This document shows, piece after piece, positions 22,380 to 30,790 of a DNA stretch of 37,582 nt (its first letter is position 1; each line of letters starts with the position of its first letter). Under the pieces are notes generated by a model. That model was given only the letters and a program-made list of their open reading frames with translations. It did no database searches and had not been told where the DNA came from. A program made the translations under genes and the position numbers. The stretch is from Clostridium sp. (GTDB taxonomy: Bacteria > Bacillota > Clostridia > Lachnospirales > Lachnospiraceae): positions 1 to 37,582 of the forward strand of contig JAGZZT010000026.1 of assembly GCA_018377235.1 (NCBI GenBank). The letters run 5' to 3'.

Positions 22380-22930
22380 CCTGCGCCTTCCCCCATAAGA
22401 AATATTGTCAGCCCTGCCCACAAGAACGGTCCCAGACAGAGTAATGCAGATGGATCCATTCCGTCTGTCCTGTAAGGGATTCTCTCACCTGTTCTGAGAA
22501 ACCGATGAACATAAAAAAGCAGATATCGAATTCTTTTTCCTGCCAGTTCCTTCCTCCACATCTCTTGAACCGACCAGCATCCCGCCAGAACAAAGGCTCC
22601 CAGCATTACCTGAAGCCACTCTCGTACATTTAGAAAAAACCCCATACATGCCATCATTTTAATATCTCCTGCGCCTATCATCCGAAATAAATGGAGCGGA
22701 AACAAACACAGAAGAATTGCAGTCCCTCTGACCGCTGCCCCTCCTGCCTCCAGCCCAATTCCTGCTGCCAGAAAATATCCGCATCCCGTCAGTGCAGTAA
22801 TCCCAGTAAGAACATTAGGAATTTTTCCTGTTTTCCAGTCAGAAACTGCCGCTGCTGTCAGACATGCATGAAGCATCCACTTTAAGCCAATATTCCCATT
22901 GTATTCCCCTCCTTTTTTCTTTGTACTCAT
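22376..22930 (-). CDS. tadV: TadV/CpaA prepilin peptidase (chromosomal locus)
   Basis: A 184-aa polytopic membrane aspartic protease. The two catalytic motifs are VSDWKTGKIPN near residue 31 and GAGDIKMMACMGF near residue 88. It is longer than the element copy by a C-terminal segment with two further hydrophobic stretches. The start is the first ATG after AGGAGAG; the spacing is short, so the true start is uncertain. It is the first gene of the chromosomal Tad operon, after a leader of about 125 bases. It would process the Flp1 pilin encoded at the operon end. Confidence 0.85.
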   Translation of the reverse strand: MSTKKKGGEYNGNIGLKWMLHACLTAAAVSDWKTGKIPNVLTGITALTGCGYFLAAGIGLEAGGAAVRGTAILLCLFPLHLFRMIGAGDIKMMACMGFFLNVREWLQVMLGAFVLAGCWSVQEMWRKELAGKRIRYLLFYVHRFLRTGERIPYRTDGMDPSALLCLGPFLWAGLTIFLMGEGAG

Positions 22931-23062
22931 CTCTCCTGATTTTAAACTATTTGAAACTTGGGGACGCCGCCCCGGATATGGCTGGAATGTTCTGAATAAT
23001 TCTCCAGCGCTCTCGAATATCTAAGAATGTTAAAAGAAATTTAGAAATTTTATGTACCCCCT
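22931..23062 (-). promoter_or_regulatory. leader of the chromosomal Tad operon
   Basis: Between the predicted start site and the tadV ATG lie about 125 bases with two hairpins: GCTGGA / TCCAGC (22,981-23,008) and GGGG / CCCC around a 6-base loop (22,960-22,973). Neither has a T-run. I see no match to the GEMM (c-di-GMP) riboswitch core or another class I know. The rest of the gap up to 23,230 holds a promoter and A/T-rich DNA. Confidence 0.35.
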
Positions 23063-23090
23063 ATTATGTCATGAGCATACAAAAAGTCAA
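23063..23090 (-). promoter_or_regulatory. promoter for the chromosomal Tad operon
   Basis: TTGACT and CATAAT are separated by 16 bases on the minus strand, about 135 bases before the tadV ATG. Confidence 0.5.
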
Positions 23091-23225
23091 GGGGAAATTC
23101 TCTGGTTTTTATTGTGATAATTACTAAAATAGTGTTTCTATTTTTGTGCACATTTATTACATACTCTGCTTTCAAAGTCACTGAAATCAGTTAATAAAAA
23201 CAGCCCGGCATGCTGCCAAACCATA

Positions 23226-23287
23226 AAAATAGAAAAGGAAATATTTTACAGTGTTTTCCAACTTCCTGTAAAACATTCCCTTTTTCT
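23226..23287 (-). terminator. terminator after the transaldolase gene
   Basis: A long stem (about 21 bp with a few mismatches) pairs AGAAAAGGAAATATTTTACAG with CTGTAAAACATTCCCTTTTT, followed on the minus strand by TATTTTTATGG. It lies about 40 bases after the stop and may also work in the other direction. Confidence 0.75.
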
Positions 23288-23326
23288 ATCCTATCCCAGC
23301 AGAAATATTAAAATTTTTGCTGTACT

Positions 23327-23983
23327 TTATTTATCTCCGAATACTGCCTTGTAATCTGCCTGGAATTTTTCAATTCCCTGGTCTGTCAATGGATGGTGAA
23401 GCATCTGCTCAAGAACCTTATAAGGCACAGTAGCAATATCAGCTCCCGCCTGAGCACACTGAGTTACATGCATAGTTGTGCGGATGCTGGCTGCGATCAC
23501 CTCAGTCTCAATTCCGTGGGTTTCAAAAATATCCATGATCGTCTCTATCAGCTCGACTCCCGGCTGGGAAATGTCATCTAAACGTCCCACAAACGGAGAT
23601 ACGTAGGCAGCTCCCGCTCTTGCAGCCAAAAGAGCCTGATTTGCAGAGAAAATCAGAGTTACATTAACCTTAATCCCTTCTTCTGAAAGCACCTTGGTAG
23701 CCTTCAGTCCCTCTGCTGTCATAGGAATTTTTACTACCATATTCGGATGGATAGCCGCAATCTCCCGTCCTTCCTTAATCATGCCTTCTGCATCTGTGGT
23801 GAGAGCGTTCACCTCGCCGCTGATAGGTCCGTCTACAATCGACGTAATTTCCTGAATCACCTGCTTAAAATCACGTCCCTCCTTGGCAATTAAAGACGGA
23901 TTTGTGGTAACGCCGCAGATAATTCCCATATCATTAGCTTTTCTGATCTCATCTACATTAGCTGTGTCAATAAAAAACTTCAT
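23327..23983 (-). CDS. fsa: transaldolase / fructose-6-phosphate aldolase (TalC/Fsa type)
   Basis: A 218-aa single-domain class I aldolase. The start MKFFIDTANVDEI, GVTTNPSLIAK (residues 24-34), and HPNMVVKIPMTAEG with the Schiff-base Lys at residue 85 identify the TalC/Fsa subfamily. It transfers dihydroxyacetone units between sugar phosphates in the non-oxidative pentose phosphate route, or cleaves fructose 6-phosphate; sequence alone does not decide which. The preferred ATG follows GAAGGAGAAGGAA; 12 extra codons upstream lack a binding site. It is monocistronic, with its own promoter and terminator. Confidence 0.93.
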   Translation of the reverse strand: MKFFIDTANVDEIRKANDMGIICGVTTNPSLIAKEGRDFKQVIQEITSIVDGPISGEVNALTTDAEGMIKEGREIAAIHPNMVVKIPMTAEGLKATKVLSEEGIKVNVTLIFSANQALLAARAGAAYVSPFVGRLDDISQPGVELIETIMDIFETHGIETEVIAASIRTTMHVTQCAQAGADIATVPYKVLEQMLHHPLTDQGIEKFQADYKAVFGDK

Positions 23984-24085
23984 TTCCTTCTCCTTCTGCA
24001 GTTTTCCTGCCATCTCCATGTATTTAATTCTGAATTTATACCACAGTTTTATACAGCGTCTGAACTGTGATGAATTTCTAGCACT

Positions 24086-24113
24086 ATTCTACCATATTTC
24101 CGTTTATTTGCAA
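24086..24113 (-). promoter_or_regulatory. promoter for the transaldolase gene
   Basis: TTGCAA and TAGAAT are separated by 16 bases on the minus strand, about 100 bases upstream of the ATG. Confidence 0.55.
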
Positions 24114-24133
24114 TATTAATGAGATATTTTTCA

Positions 24134-24162
24134 TTGACTGACCCATTTCTCAGTGATAAAAT
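24134..24162 (+). promoter_or_regulatory. promoter for the arsR-like gene
   Basis: TTGACT and TAAAAT are separated by 17 bases. A 7-bp inverted repeat (AAAATAA at 24,158-24,164 and TTATTTT at 24,177-24,183) overlaps the -10 box and start site, a plausible operator for autoregulation. Confidence 0.6.
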
Positions 24163-24206
24163 AATCTTAAATTAGTTTATTTTTTTGAACCAAGGAGGCG
24201 TGTTCC

Positions 24207-24578
24207 ATGACAGAGGCAGAAGAATTAAAGCAATGTTTCCACCAGTGTATGCCCTTTTTTATTGCTCTTGGAGATGAAATCCGCCTGACCATTGTGGAAG
24301 CCCTGACAGAGGCTGCCTCCCGGCGCTGCGGCGGAGATTACTCCAAAGAAAGTTTAAGTCTTCACGGGCTAAATGTGAAAGAAATTACCGAATGCACAAG
24401 TTTGTCCCGGCCAGCCGTATCCCATCACCTGAAAATACTGAAGGAGGCCGGGCTGATTTCTGTGAGGAGAAAGGGAACCTGCAATTATTACTATCTTTCC
24501 ATCTCTGAGGCCACTTTAAGCCTGACAGAACTTGGCCGCAGACTTCAGTCCTTCCTGAATATGAAAGAGAAGCCTTAA
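24207..24578 (+). CDS. ArsR-family winged-helix repressor
   Basis: A 123-aa regulator. The winged helix-turn-helix is clear: VKEITECTSLSRPAVSHHLKILKEAGLISVRRKG (residues 52-85, recognition helix at SRPAVSHHLKIL), followed by the wing TCNYYYLS. The N-terminal helix has FFIALGDEIRLTIVEAL. The classical metal-site motif ELCVCDL is absent, so it may sense something other than arsenic or cadmium. AAGGAGGCG precedes the ATG. No metal transporter or arsenic gene adjoins it; the next genes are yaaL-like and glgB. Family certain, signal unknown. Confidence 0.9.
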   Translation: MTEAEELKQCFHQCMPFFIALGDEIRLTIVEALTEAASRRCGGDYSKESLSLHGLNVKEITECTSLSRPAVSHHLKILKEAGLISVRRKGTCNYYYLSISEATLSLTELGRRLQSFLNMKEKP

Positions 24579-24647
24579 AATTCCGCTTTTATTACATATA
24601 TTTCCTGTCTGCCATCCATACTAAGAACGACAGGAGGTAAATGATAC

Positions 24648-24860
24648 ATGAAAATGAAGCAGACTTCTAAGAACCATGGCATCCCAGGTATTTTTTCATT
24701 AAAAGAAGAACTGCGCCAGATTATGACAGATATGGACTGCGCCAGAAATCACTTTGAACAGGCGGTGGATCCAGTTCTGATCGACTGCTGTATCTATGAA
24801 ATCAATGCGGCTCAGCTGCGCTATCAGTTTCTTCTGCGCCGCATTAAAAATCAGGAATGA
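24648..24860 (+). CDS. yaaL: YaaL-like DUF2508 protein
   Basis: A 70-aa protein whose second half reads LKEELRQIMTDMDCARNHFEQAVDPVLIDCCIYEINAAQLRYQFLLRR. That is the helical DUF2508/YaaL pattern (DPxLIDxxIYExxAAQxRY) found near the recombination and replication genes of Firmicutes. AGGAGGTAAATGATAC precedes the ATG. Function not established. In Bacillus it sits beside bofA near the origin; here it precedes glgB. Confidence 0.85.
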   Translation: MKMKQTSKNHGIPGIFSLKEELRQIMTDMDCARNHFEQAVDPVLIDCCIYEINAAQLRYQFLLRRIKNQE

Positions 24861-24920
24861 TAATCCTGTTCCAGCCGTCACAGGCAGAACAGTTTTTCCA
24901 AACAGCAGAGGAGGTACATC

Positions 24921-24968
24921 ATGACAGCCTGGTACACAGACAGCGCTTTACACAGGCCCTGTATTTGA
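24921..24968 (+). CDS. 15-aa leader peptide candidate ahead of glgB
   Basis: A 15-codon frame (TAWYTDSALHRPCI after Met) starts five bases after GAGGAGGTA, a stronger binding site than that of glgB itself. It ends 83 bases before the glgB ATG. It could be a regulatory upstream frame. It might equally be a decayed gene, since the sequence beyond it in this frame holds several stops. Confidence 0.3.
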   Translation: MTAWYTDSALHRPCI

Positions 24969-25051
24969 GTCCTCCTCCCACAGCTATGAGCCTGGCACGG
25001 CGGCTCCAGAACCAGACGCGCAAAACACTATACAATTCAGGGGGAATGATT

Positions 25052-26953
25052 ATGAATAAAAAAATCGGCATGGGGTTTTTTGGAGATTTAGATCTCTATC
25101 TTTTTGGCGAAGGACGCCACTACCGCCTCTATGAAAAAATGGGAGCTCACCCTTTTACATACCGAAAAAAATCCGGCACTCACTTTGCTGTCTGGGCTCC
25201 CCACGCAGAATCCGTCAGCGTAATCGGCGATTTTAACGGCTGGAATTCTGAAAAAACGCCTATGAAGCGGATCAGTGATTCCGGCATTTTTGAGGCCTTT
25301 GTACCCGGTCTGAAAGAAGGAGAACTGTATAAATACGCGGTTTCCGCAAAGAACGGCTCTCTTCTGATGAAGGCGGATCCTTTCGCTTTTTTCAGCGAAT
25401 ACCGGCCTGGAACCGCCTCCATTACTGCAGATGTCACTGGCTTTTCCTGGAGCGATTCTGTGTGGATGGAAAAACGGAAAAACCTGGATCCAGTGAAGGC
25501 TCCCATGGCCGTCTATGAAGTGCATCTGGGTTCCTGGCGGAAAACAAACCGGCCGGAGCGCGATAACTGCCTGACTTACCGGGAAGCTGCCAGAGAGCTG
25601 GCTGATTATGTCAAATCTATGGGATACACTCATGTAGAGCTGATAGGCATTGCAGAGCACCCCTTCGATGGCTCCTGGGGCTATCAGGTGACTGGATACT
25701 ATGCCCCTACTTCCCGCTATGGAACACCGAAGGACTTTATGTATCTGGTCAATTATCTCCACAAAAAAGGCATCGGCGTCATCCTGGACTGGGTTCCTGC
25801 TCATTTTCCAAAGGACGCCCACGGTCTGGCCGATTTTGACGGAGAGCCTCTTTATGAATACGCTGATCCCAGGAAAGGCGAGCACCCTGATTGGGGAACC
25901 AAGGTATTCGACTATAGCAAAAATGAAGTGAAAAACTTTCTGATCGCCAACGCCCTCTACTGGATTGAGCAGTACCATATCGACGGCCTGAGGGTGGACG
26001 CTGTAGCGTCCATGCTTTATCTTGATTACGGACGCAAAGATGGAGAATGGGTTCCTAATCAGTATGGAGGAAACCAGAACCTGGAGGCAATAGAGTTTTT
26101 CAAGCATCTGAACAGCGTTCTCACAGGGCGCAGGGACGGTGTTATGATGATTGCAGAAGAATCCACCGCCTGGCCCAAAGTCACCCATCGGCCTGAAGAG
26201 GACGGACTGGGATTTACCTTTAAATGGAATATGGGCTGGATGCACGATTTTCTGGAATACATGAAATTAGATCCCATTTACCGGAAATTTAACCATAATA
26301 AAATGACCTTCGGCCTCACCTACGCCTCCAGCGAAAACTTTATTCTCGTCCTCTCCCATGACGAAGTGGTTCATCTGAAATGCTCCATGATCAACAAGAT
26401 GCCCGGAAGCTACGAAGATAAATTTGCCAATCTGAAGGCTGGCTACACCTTTATGACAGGCCATCCGGGAAAGAAGCTGCTCTTTATGGGACAGGATTTT
26501 GGACAGCTCCATGAATGGGATGAAAAAAAGGCCCTCGACTGGTATCTGGCCGATGAGCCTCTTCACAAAGATTTGCAGCATTATGTCCGCAGTCTCCTCA
26601 CTCTCTACCGAAAATACCCCTGCCTGTTCCGTCTGGACAGCGATTCAGCTGGCTTCCAGTGGATCAACGCCGATGACGGAGACCGCAGCATTTTCAGTTT
26701 TATCAGAAGAGATGAGACTAAAAAGAAAAATCTTCTCTTTATCATTAATTTTACCCCAGTCGCCAGGGATGATTACCGGGTAGGTGTTCCCAAGCGGGGG
26801 AATTTTACCTTGGTTCTGGACAGCGGACACGGCTTCTATGAAAAAAATGATGACATACATGTGTACCGCTCTAAAAAAAGCGAATGTGATGGACAGCCCT
26901 TCTCCTTCGCGTACCCGCTGCCAGCCTTTGGAACAGCAGTATTCCGGTTCTAG
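25052..26953 (+). CDS. glgB: 1,4-alpha-glucan branching enzyme
   Basis: A 633-aa GH13 enzyme making alpha-1,6 branches in glycogen. It has an N-terminal CBM48-type beta domain (GTHFAVWAPHAESVSVIGDFNGW, residues 42-64) and a (beta/alpha)8 domain with nucleophile DGLRVDAVAS (Asp316), the acid in MMIAEES (Glu369) and LSHDEVVH near residue 437. A C-terminal beta domain follows. The start is the ATG after GGGGGAATGATT; a frame open 65 codons further upstream has no homology expected for the family. Length is at the short end of the family (630-730 aa). No other glycogen genes are next to it here. Confidence 0.97.
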   Translation: MNKKIGMGFFGDLDLYLFGEGRHYRLYEKMGAHPFTYRKKSGTHFAVWAPHAESVSVIGDFNGWNSEKTPMKRISDSGIFEAFVPGLKEGELYKYAVSAKNGSLLMKADPFAFFSEYRPGTASITADVTGFSWSDSVWMEKRKNLDPVKAPMAVYEVHLGSWRKTNRPERDNCLTYREAARELADYVKSMGYTHVELIGIAEHPFDGSWGYQVTGYYAPTSRYGTPKDFMYLVNYLHKKGIGVILDWVPAHFPKDAHGLADFDGEPLYEYADPRKGEHPDWGTKVFDYSKNEVKNFLIANALYWIEQYHIDGLRVDAVASMLYLDYGRKDGEWVPNQYGGNQNLEAIEFFKHLNSVLTGRRDGVMMIAEESTAWPKVTHRPEEDGLGFTFKWNMGWMHDFLEYMKLDPIYRKFNHNKMTFGLTYASSENFILVLSHDEVVHLKCSMINKMPGSYEDKFANLKAGYTFMTGHPGKKLLFMGQDFGQLHEWDEKKALDWYLADEPLHKDLQHYVRSLLTLYRKYPCLFRLDSDSAGFQWINADDGDRSIFSFIRRDETKKKNLLFIINFTPVARDDYRVGVPKRGNFTLVLDSGHGFYEKNDDIHVYRSKKSECDGQPFSFAYPLPAFGTAVFRF

Positions 26954-27063
26954 CTGTCATCTGATATGGCTTCTCACCAGCCTGAGGCGGATTTTATCTG
27001 TCTCAGAGCTGAACAGCCGATCCATGGCTCCACTCCTGTCAGCAGTATTCCGGTTTTTCCCGT

Positions 27064-28044
27064 CTACTCTCCGTCTTCCTCCAGAAGACTCTGGTACACG
27101 TCCCTCTTGCTGATTCCCCGATCCTTAGCTACCTTTTTCATGGCCTCTTTTTTGTCCATTCCCTGGGACAGGTAGCGTTCCATATGTTCAGCTATCGTCA
27201 TCTCCTCAAAACTCTGCTGACGCTCCCGCTCCACCTGTTCAAAGGATTTCCCCTCAATGACAATCACGCACTCTCCCTTAGGCTCATGAGCCTCATAGAA
27301 AGAAAGAGCTCCGGAAAATGTCGTTTTAAAGGCCTCCTCATATCGTTTGGTCAGTTCTCTGCAGATCGTGATATTTCTCTCCCCAAGGGTTTTAAAAAGC
27401 TCTTCAAGAGTTCTCTCCAGCCGGTGGGGTGCCTCATATACAATAATCGTTCTGGTCTCTCTTTTAAGCTCCTCCAGAATCATCTGCCTCTCCTTCTTAT
27501 CCGGAGGCAGAAACGCCTCGAAGCAGAAACGTCTGGTCGGAAGTCCTGAAATTGTAAGAGCCGTAATACAGGCCGCAGGTCCCGGAAGTGAGGTCAGCTC
27601 CACTCCCGCCTCGTGGCACTGGCGAACCAGCTCTTCCCCCGGATCGGAGATTCCGGGAGTGCCGGCGTCTGTCACCAGAGCGATATTGACTCCCTTTTTC
27701 AGCTGCTCCACCAGATATCTGGCCTTCTCCACCTTGTTGTATTCATGGTAGCTGGTCATAGGCGTCTTAATGTGAAAATGGTTTAACAGCTTAATACTGT
27801 GCCTGGTGTCCTCCGCTGCAATCAAATCTACTTTTTTCAGCGTGTCCAGTACCCGCAGAGTAATATCGTCCAGATTTCCAATGGGGGTGGCGCACAGATA
27901 GAGCTTTCCCTGGCCGTCTTTTCCTCCGAAGCAGCTGTCCTCCCCCTTATCCTGGTTCCATCCTGCCCTGTATTCCAGAGCCTCACTCTGCTCTGAGGCT
28001 TCCTGTTCCATCAAATCCTGTTCTTCCTGTCTGCATTCCTCCAC
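27064..28044 (-). CDS. rsmI: 16S rRNA 2'-O-methyltransferase RsmI
   Basis: A 326-aa enzyme methylating the ribose of C1402 of 16S rRNA. After a 46-residue acidic lead the conserved core begins: GKLYLCATPIGNLDDITLR, AAEDTRHSIKLLNHF, LVTDAGTPGISDPGE and LPGPAACITALTISGLP, in the tetrapyrrole-methylase fold. The end has a small helical domain (MDKKEAMKKVAKDRGISKRDVYQ) usual for Firmicutes RsmI. It starts at GTG after AAGGAGGAGAGACA. It follows trmN6 in the same direction, in the conserved order of the Bacillus yab genes. Confidence 0.95.
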   Translation of the reverse strand: MEECRQEEQDLMEQEASEQSEALEYRAGWNQDKGEDSCFGGKDGQGKLYLCATPIGNLDDITLRVLDTLKKVDLIAAEDTRHSIKLLNHFHIKTPMTSYHEYNKVEKARYLVEQLKKGVNIALVTDAGTPGISDPGEELVRQCHEAGVELTSLPGPAACITALTISGLPTRRFCFEAFLPPDKKERQMILEELKRETRTIIVYEAPHRLERTLEELFKTLGERNITICRELTKRYEEAFKTTFSGALSFYEAHEPKGECVIVIEGKSFEQVERERQQSFEEMTIAEHMERYLSQGMDKKEAMKKVAKDRGISKRDVYQSLLEEDGE

Positions 28045-28102
28045 TGTCTCTCCTCCTTTTTAAGCCTGCCTTACAGCCTTTTGAGCTTCTTAAGTGTCAG
28101 GC

Positions 28103-28855
28103 CTAATATCCATAAATATCATAGATTTCATCCATATAGACGCCCGGTTCCCGGTACACAATCAGCGGCTTTTCTACTTTTATCATGGAGCGGCCGCCCT
28201 TTACTGCCTCAATTAGCACCATATTAGCCTCACGATCTGCAAATGGATGCACCAGTTTCATCCGCTTCGGCTCCAGCTTGTGCCTGGTAAATGCTGTGAT
28301 AATCTCAATAAGCCTGTGAGGCCTGTGAACCATATAAAAACGGCCTCCGGGCCTGAGCACCCGCGCGCCTTCCCTTACCACGTCCTCCAGAGAGCAGAGT
28401 ACCTCATGGCGGGCAATCGCCTTGGGAAGATCAGGATTTTTCAGTCCATGGCTGTCATTCATATACGGCGGATTTGAGGTCACTACATCAAAAGAGGCAG
28501 CGCCGAATATCCGCCCTGCTTCTTTTATATCTCCTGTAACGATGTCTATTTTTCTCTCCAGGCCATTCAGGCAGACACTGCGGCCCGCCATTTCGGCCAT
28601 TTCGGCCTGGATCTCCAGCCCTGTGAAGTGGCTTCCTTCTGTCTTAGCCTCCAGCAGAATAGGGATAATTCCTGTCCCTGTTCCCAAATCCAGAGCCTTC
28701 TCCCCTGGCTTTACCACCGCATAGCCTGACAAAAGCACTGCATCCATGCCGAAACAGAAGGCCTTTTCATTTTGGATAATCTGATAGCCGTTCCGGTGCA
28801 GATCATCGATCCGCTCGCCTTCCTTAAGCACAATTTCCCTGTTTTCTGAGTTCAA
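28103..28855 (-). CDS. trmN6: tRNA1(Val) adenine-37 N6-methyltransferase
   Basis: A 250-aa AdoMet-dependent methylase. The motifs are LDLGTGTGIIPILLEAK (motif I, near residue 56) and VTSNPPYMND with the NPPY catalytic site near residue 130. The end DEIYDIYGY is typical. It methylates N6 of A37 in a valine tRNA in characterised relatives; the substrate here is inferred. It starts at TTG, with AAAGGA 10 bases upstream. It is followed by rsmI and preceded by ricT, the order seen in Bacillus (yaaT, yabA, yabB, yabC). Confidence 0.9.
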   Translation of the reverse strand: MNSENREIVLKEGERIDDLHRNGYQIIQNEKAFCFGMDAVLLSGYAVVKPGEKALDLGTGTGIIPILLEAKTEGSHFTGLEIQAEMAEMAGRSVCLNGLERKIDIVTGDIKEAGRIFGAASFDVVTSNPPYMNDSHGLKNPDLPKAIARHEVLCSLEDVVREGARVLRPGGRFYMVHRPHRLIEIITAFTRHKLEPKRMKLVHPFADREANMVLIEAVKGGRSMIKVEKPLIVYREPGVYMDEIYDIYGY

Positions 28856-28888
28856 GATCTGTTGTCCTTTCTTCTGTCAGGTGTTCTG

Positions 28889-29797
28889 TCAATTATTATC
28901 AAGCTTTGACTTTCCTTCTCGTTTTTCCAGCGCTTCCAGCTGTTTAAGCTCTGCATCCACATTGACTCGCTCTCTGCGGCGCTTAGGGCGGAATTTCAGG
29001 CTCTCCACCGGATACTCCCTGATTTCCTTCTCATCCTTGCCCACAGTGACCACCACCTTCACCAGCTGTCTGAGTACACTGACACTGTGAACCTCTCCTT
29101 TCAGTCCGTCGTCTGTAGTCACATAATCGCCGATATTCGGCAGCTTACTGTTTAATTCCTCGTAGGTTTCCTCCTCGTTCTTCAGGCAGCACATCAGCCT
29201 TCCGCAGACGCCGGAAATCTTCGTGGGATTCAAAGAAAGATTCTGCTCCTTTGCCATTTTTATAGACACTGGAATAAACTCAGACAAATAGGTATGACAG
29301 CACAGAGGTCTTCCGCAGATGCCGATTCCTCCCATAATCTTTGTCTCATCCCTGACTCCAATCTGGCGCAGCTCAATTCTCGTCTTAAACACAGCCGCCA
29401 GATCCTTCACCAGATCTCTGAAGTCGATTCTCCCATCTGCAGTAAAATAGAACAGCACCTTATTATTGTCAAAGGTATACTCTGCGTCAATCAGCTTCAT
29501 CTGGAGATTATGCTTCTTAATCTTTTCCAGGCAGATTCCAAAAGCGTCTTTCTCTTTCTCCTTATTCCTTCTCTCCGTCTCCTCATCAGCTGCCGTAGCC
29601 ATACGGATCACCGGCTTTAACGGCTGAATCACCTTCGACTCATCTACAGCCCTGCTGCCCAGCACCACATGGCCGAATTCAATGCCGCGGGCCGTCTCCA
29701 CAATTACATGATCTCCTGTGTTAATGTCCATTCCAGCCGGATCGAAAAAATACACCTTTCCAGCCGGGCGAAACCGGACTCCAATTACATTTATCAT
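28889..29797 (-). CDS. ricT: RicT/YaaT, PSP1-domain protein
   Basis: A 302-aa PSP1 C-terminal domain protein. It has VIVETARGIEFGHVV, the cysteine-bearing segments IGICGRPLCCHTYL and SGVCGRLMCCLKNEE, and a charged C-terminus (RPKRRRERVNVDAE). In Bacillus RicT works with RicA and RicF in a complex carrying Fe-S clusters that promotes RNase Y-dependent RNA processing, sporulation and competence. AAGGAGAACTGATTT precedes the ATG. Its start is 3 bases after the holB stop, so the two are coupled as in Bacillus. Confidence 0.95.
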   Translation of the reverse strand: MINVIGVRFRPAGKVYFFDPAGMDINTGDHVIVETARGIEFGHVVLGSRAVDESKVIQPLKPVIRMATAADEETERRNKEKEKDAFGICLEKIKKHNLQMKLIDAEYTFDNNKVLFYFTADGRIDFRDLVKDLAAVFKTRIELRQIGVRDETKIMGGIGICGRPLCCHTYLSEFIPVSIKMAKEQNLSLNPTKISGVCGRLMCCLKNEEETYEELNSKLPNIGDYVTTDDGLKGEVHSVSVLRQLVKVVVTVGKDEKEIREYPVESLKFRPKRRRERVNVDAELKQLEALEKREGKSKLDNN

Positions 29798-29800
29798 AAA

Positions 29801-30790
29801 TCAGTTCTCCTTCATGGTTAAAAGCATCAGTTCAAGAGCCAGCTCTGTATTTACATTAGCTGCCAGTCTTGCCTTGGCTTTGTCGATCGCATTTAAGACA
29901 GCCTCCAGGCCCTCATAGGAACTGTTCTGGCACAGTTTGCTGACAGCACTGTACTCTTCCTTAAAAATCAGGCAGTTCATGTCTTTTGTCACCTTGTACA
30001 TCAGAATATCCCTGTACCACAGCTGCATAAAATCGAGACACTCATCCAGAACCAGATTCTCCTCCTGCATCTTTTTAATGTAGTCTAAGAGCATGGCAAT
30101 ATCCATCTCCTTCACATTTTTAAGAAGGGTTAAAACCTCTCTGTAGAGGAGCTTAAACTCCTCTGAAGAGGCCAGATAAATAGCCTTTCCCAGATTCCCC
30201 CTGGCAAATGCAGCAAATACATCCGCCTGATTCTCTGAAATTCCCATAGACTCTTCCAAATAACTGCTGATCGTCTGATCCTTCAGCGGCTTCAGCTTCA
30301 GATTAATGCACCGGGACAGAATCGTCGGCAGGAACGTCTCTTCATTTGTAGTCATGAGAATAATAATCGCATAGGCCGGAGGTTCCTCCATCGTCTTTAA
30401 CAGGGCGTTCTGGGCCTGAACCGTCATCTTCTCCGCCTCATCCACCAGATAAATCTTATAAGCGCTGCTGTAGGGCTTAATCTGAATCGTATCGTTAATC
30501 TGTTCCCTGATGTCATCTACGCCAATGCTGTTCAGCTTCTCGTGAGTCACCCAGATCACATCCGGATGGTTTCCGCTTAAAATCTGCTTGCAGGAATGGC
30601 ACTCCATACATGGCTCTTTATCACTTTTCTCGCAGAGAAGAGTCATGGCAAATGCCTTTGCCAGTGTTTTTCGTCCCATTCCCTGTTCTCCTGAAAGGAT
30701 ATAGGCATGGGAAACCTTGTGGTATTCAATTGCTTTCTGGAAATGATCCTTTATCATTTCATGCCCTATAATATCTTTAAAACCTGCCAT
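29801..30790 (-). CDS. holB: DNA polymerase III delta-prime subunit
   Basis: A 329-aa AAA+ clamp-loader subunit. The P-loop is GEQGMGRKT (residues 34-42), close to the canonical form. A zinc module has Cys at 53, 61, 64 and 67 (CMECHSC). YLVDEAEKMTVQAQNALLKTMEEPP is the Walker B and sensor region, and FLPTILSRCINLKLKPL carries the SRC motif. The subunit helps load the sliding clamp. GGAGGGAATC precedes the ATG. A leader of about 100 bases with two hairpins lies before it. Confidence 0.95.
   Translation of the reverse strand: MAGFKDIIGHEMIKDHFQKAIEYHKVSHAYILSGEQGMGRKTLAKAFAMTLLCEKSDKEPCMECHSCKQILSGNHPDVIWVTHEKLNSIGVDDIREQINDTIQIKPYSSAYKIYLVDEAEKMTVQAQNALLKTMEEPPAYAIIILMTTNEETFLPTILSRCINLKLKPLKDQTISSYLEESMGISENQADVFAAFARGNLGKAIYLASSEEFKLLYREVLTLLKNVKEMDIAMLLDYIKKMQEENLVLDECLDFMQLWYRDILMYKVTKDMNCLIFKEEYSAVSKLCQNSSYEGLEAVLNAIDKAKARLAANVNTELALELMLLTMKEN

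Noticed and set aside
22931..23062. c-di-GMP or other riboswitch ahead of the chromosomal Tad operon
   Set aside because: The conserved GEMM core and its tetraloop-receptor pattern are not visible; only two simple hairpins are present.
25088..26245. 385-codon minus-strand frame opposite glgB
   Set aside because: glgB is certain from its catalytic motifs; this is the common antisense frame of a codon-biased gene.
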